DNA of 7,394 bases, from contig JAGGZG010000233.1 of assembly GCA_021162125.1 (NCBI GenBank), positions 1 through 7,394 on the forward strand, written 5' to 3'. The notes under the pieces are model-generated. The model saw only the letters and a program-made list of their open reading frames with translations, ran no database searches and was not told the DNA's origin. The DNA is from Anaerolineae bacterium. Lineage in GTDB: Bacteria; Chloroflexota; Anaerolineae; JACIWR01. Of this stretch, positions 6,746 through 7,394 are shown one piece after another (position 1 is the first letter of the stretch; each line of letters begins with the position of its first letter). The translations under genes and the position numbers were made by a program.

Positions 6746-7204
6746 TCACGCTATCGAGGCGAGGTCTTCAGACGTGGCTACCCGCGTAAGCCAGGCTACA
6801 TGGTCAAAGTCGCGGTCAAAACTGGCGAGGAAAGGAATACCGCGATTGCGGCACGAGAGGGCAATCAGTGCATCGTTGAAGTTGAGAACACCACTGGAGG
6901 AACGCACGAGTTCGATGGTTTCGGCAAAGAGCATGGGCACGTCGGGCAGGATCCAGAGCACTGCATCGGCAGGGAATTCAGTTTGAAGGCAGTCCAACAG
7001 CTTATCCAGGTCTTGCTCTCGACGCTGTTCGTGGATGCGGCGAGCCATCGTGCTGATAGCCTCGGCCAGCACACAGTCAAATACGGCCACACTGGCCTCA
7101 TGCATCTTGAGAGCTTCCTTCAAATCCATAGCCTGTGGGTGCCAGGCGTCTTTGGGATCAAGGATACCGATCAAAACAGATGTGTCAATCCCAATCTGGA
7201 TCAT
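6746..7204 (-). CDS. PIN-domain ribonuclease toxin, VapC-like
   Basis: A 152-residue single-domain PIN protein, the toxin of a type II toxin-antitoxin pair; such proteins are Mg-dependent ribonucleases that cut RNA and stop translation when the antitoxin is lost. The acidic active-site set is complete: D7 in GIDTSVL, E48 in VLAEAIS, D111 in NFNDALIA, and D130/D132 in ASFDRDFD. The length is slightly above the usual 130-145. The ATG at 7204 is supported by GAGG 6 nt upstream and by the overlap with the antitoxin gene, whose stop at 7185 lies 20 bp inside this gene, so the two are probably translationally coupled. It converges with the ligase gene, with 64 bp between their stops. A promoter-like sequence in that gap points into it in antisense. 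The family call is secure; the RNA target cannot be read from sequence. Confidence 0.9.
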   Translation of the reverse strand: MIQIGIDTSVLIGILDPKDAWHPQAMDLKEALKMHEASVAVFDCVLAEAISTMARRIHEQRREQDLDKLLDCLQTEFPADAVLWILPDVPMLFAETIELVRSSSGVLNFNDALIALSCRNRGIPFLASFDRDFDHVAWLTRVATSEDLASIA

Positions 7205-7394
7205 ATAGCGCCTCGCTGTCCGCTAATGCGTCACCGCCGGCCTCGACCAGCCCGGTCAGACGATCCAACTTCTCCGCTGGCACCATGCGGGTGGGGTAGA
7301 CAAACAGAGGGGCATGGGCCGTTGCTGCTTTCTGGGAAGTTGATAGTTGAACGTGAAGACGGACTTCCGTCCAGTTGGGCAATTGCACTGGATC
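7185..7394 (-). CDS. DUF104-like antitoxin of the PIN toxin, 5' end outside the window
   Basis: The reading frame is open to the window edge. The visible part is about 69 residues, starting Asp-Pro and then VQLPNWTEVRLHVQLS. This resembles the end of the DUF104 (AF2212-like) antitoxin motif, where PL.LPEGTRVRV is usual, so roughly ten or more N-terminal residues are probably missing. A GTG at 7388 could be read as a start, but the motif continues through it. The rest has YPTRMVPAEKLDRLTGLV followed by an acidic tail (GGDALADSEALYD), a pattern I associate with small antitoxins placed before PIN toxins. It would bind and neutralise the toxin encoded just downstream, and may repress its own operon. 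Its last 20 bp overlap the toxin gene. The antitoxin role is inferred mainly from position. Confidence 0.75.
   Translation of the reverse strand, partial: DPVQLPNWTEVRLHVQLSTSQKAATAHAPLFVYPTRMVPAEKLDRLTGLVEAGGDALADSEALYDPDWD

Noticed and set aside
6698..7394. A plus-strand frame opening with GTG at 6698 and free of stops to the window end, just after a good promoter match.
   Set aside because: Over the toxin gene it is in exact codon register with the minus-strand PIN frame, so its openness follows from that gene lacking TTA, CTA and TCA codons. Its translation has no recognisable domain, and over the antitoxin region it reads like noise.

Overview
The window is a GC-rich bacterial chromosomal segment with six genes and no RNA genes, insertion sequences or CRISPR arrays. 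Gene content suggests a Chloroflexota bacterium, perhaps Anaerolineae or a relative. The pointers are a G5-domain/beta-propeller lipoprotein, a very large glycosidase-like plus O-antigen-ligase membrane protein, a CTC-type L25 with a long acidic tail, and a PIN toxin with a DUF104-like antitoxin. This placement is inferred from protein style; no marker gene proves it.

Left part (1-1473, minus strand): a C/G-rich imperfect palindrome lies downstream of rplY (ribosomal protein L25/CTC). Upstream of rplY in the same direction is an unrecognised small protein made of seven 15-residue repeats with a C-terminal membrane anchor. A very good sigma70-type promoter (TTGACG, 17 bp, TACAAT) precedes the repeat protein and could also serve rplY, 99 bp further on.

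Divergent control region (1474-1669): that promoter and a weaker plus-strand promoter stand back to back. A perfect 15-bp inverted repeat (CGTCAAATAGTGACG) overlaps the -35 of the minus-strand promoter and may be an operator.

Centre (1670-6681, plus strand): a secreted lipoprotein (DUF348/G5 module plus WSPDG beta-propeller) is followed 131 bp later by a 1084-residue envelope protein. The latter joins a clan GH-A glycosidase-like domain, a beta-sandwich-like segment and a polytopic Wzy_C/O-antigen-ligase domain. Both genes point to surface glycan or cell-wall work. Inside the ligase part, in frame, lies a run of five to six back-to-back DNA hairpins encoding a hydrophilic loop. It looks like a palindromic mobile or repeat element that settled inside a gene, and it is the most unusual thing in the window.

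Right end (6682-7394): a toxin-antitoxin operon on the minus strand, convergent with the ligase gene. The antitoxin is cut by the window edge and overlaps the VapC-like PIN toxin gene by 20 bp. A strong promoter-like sequence at the end of the ligase gene points into the toxin gene in antisense.
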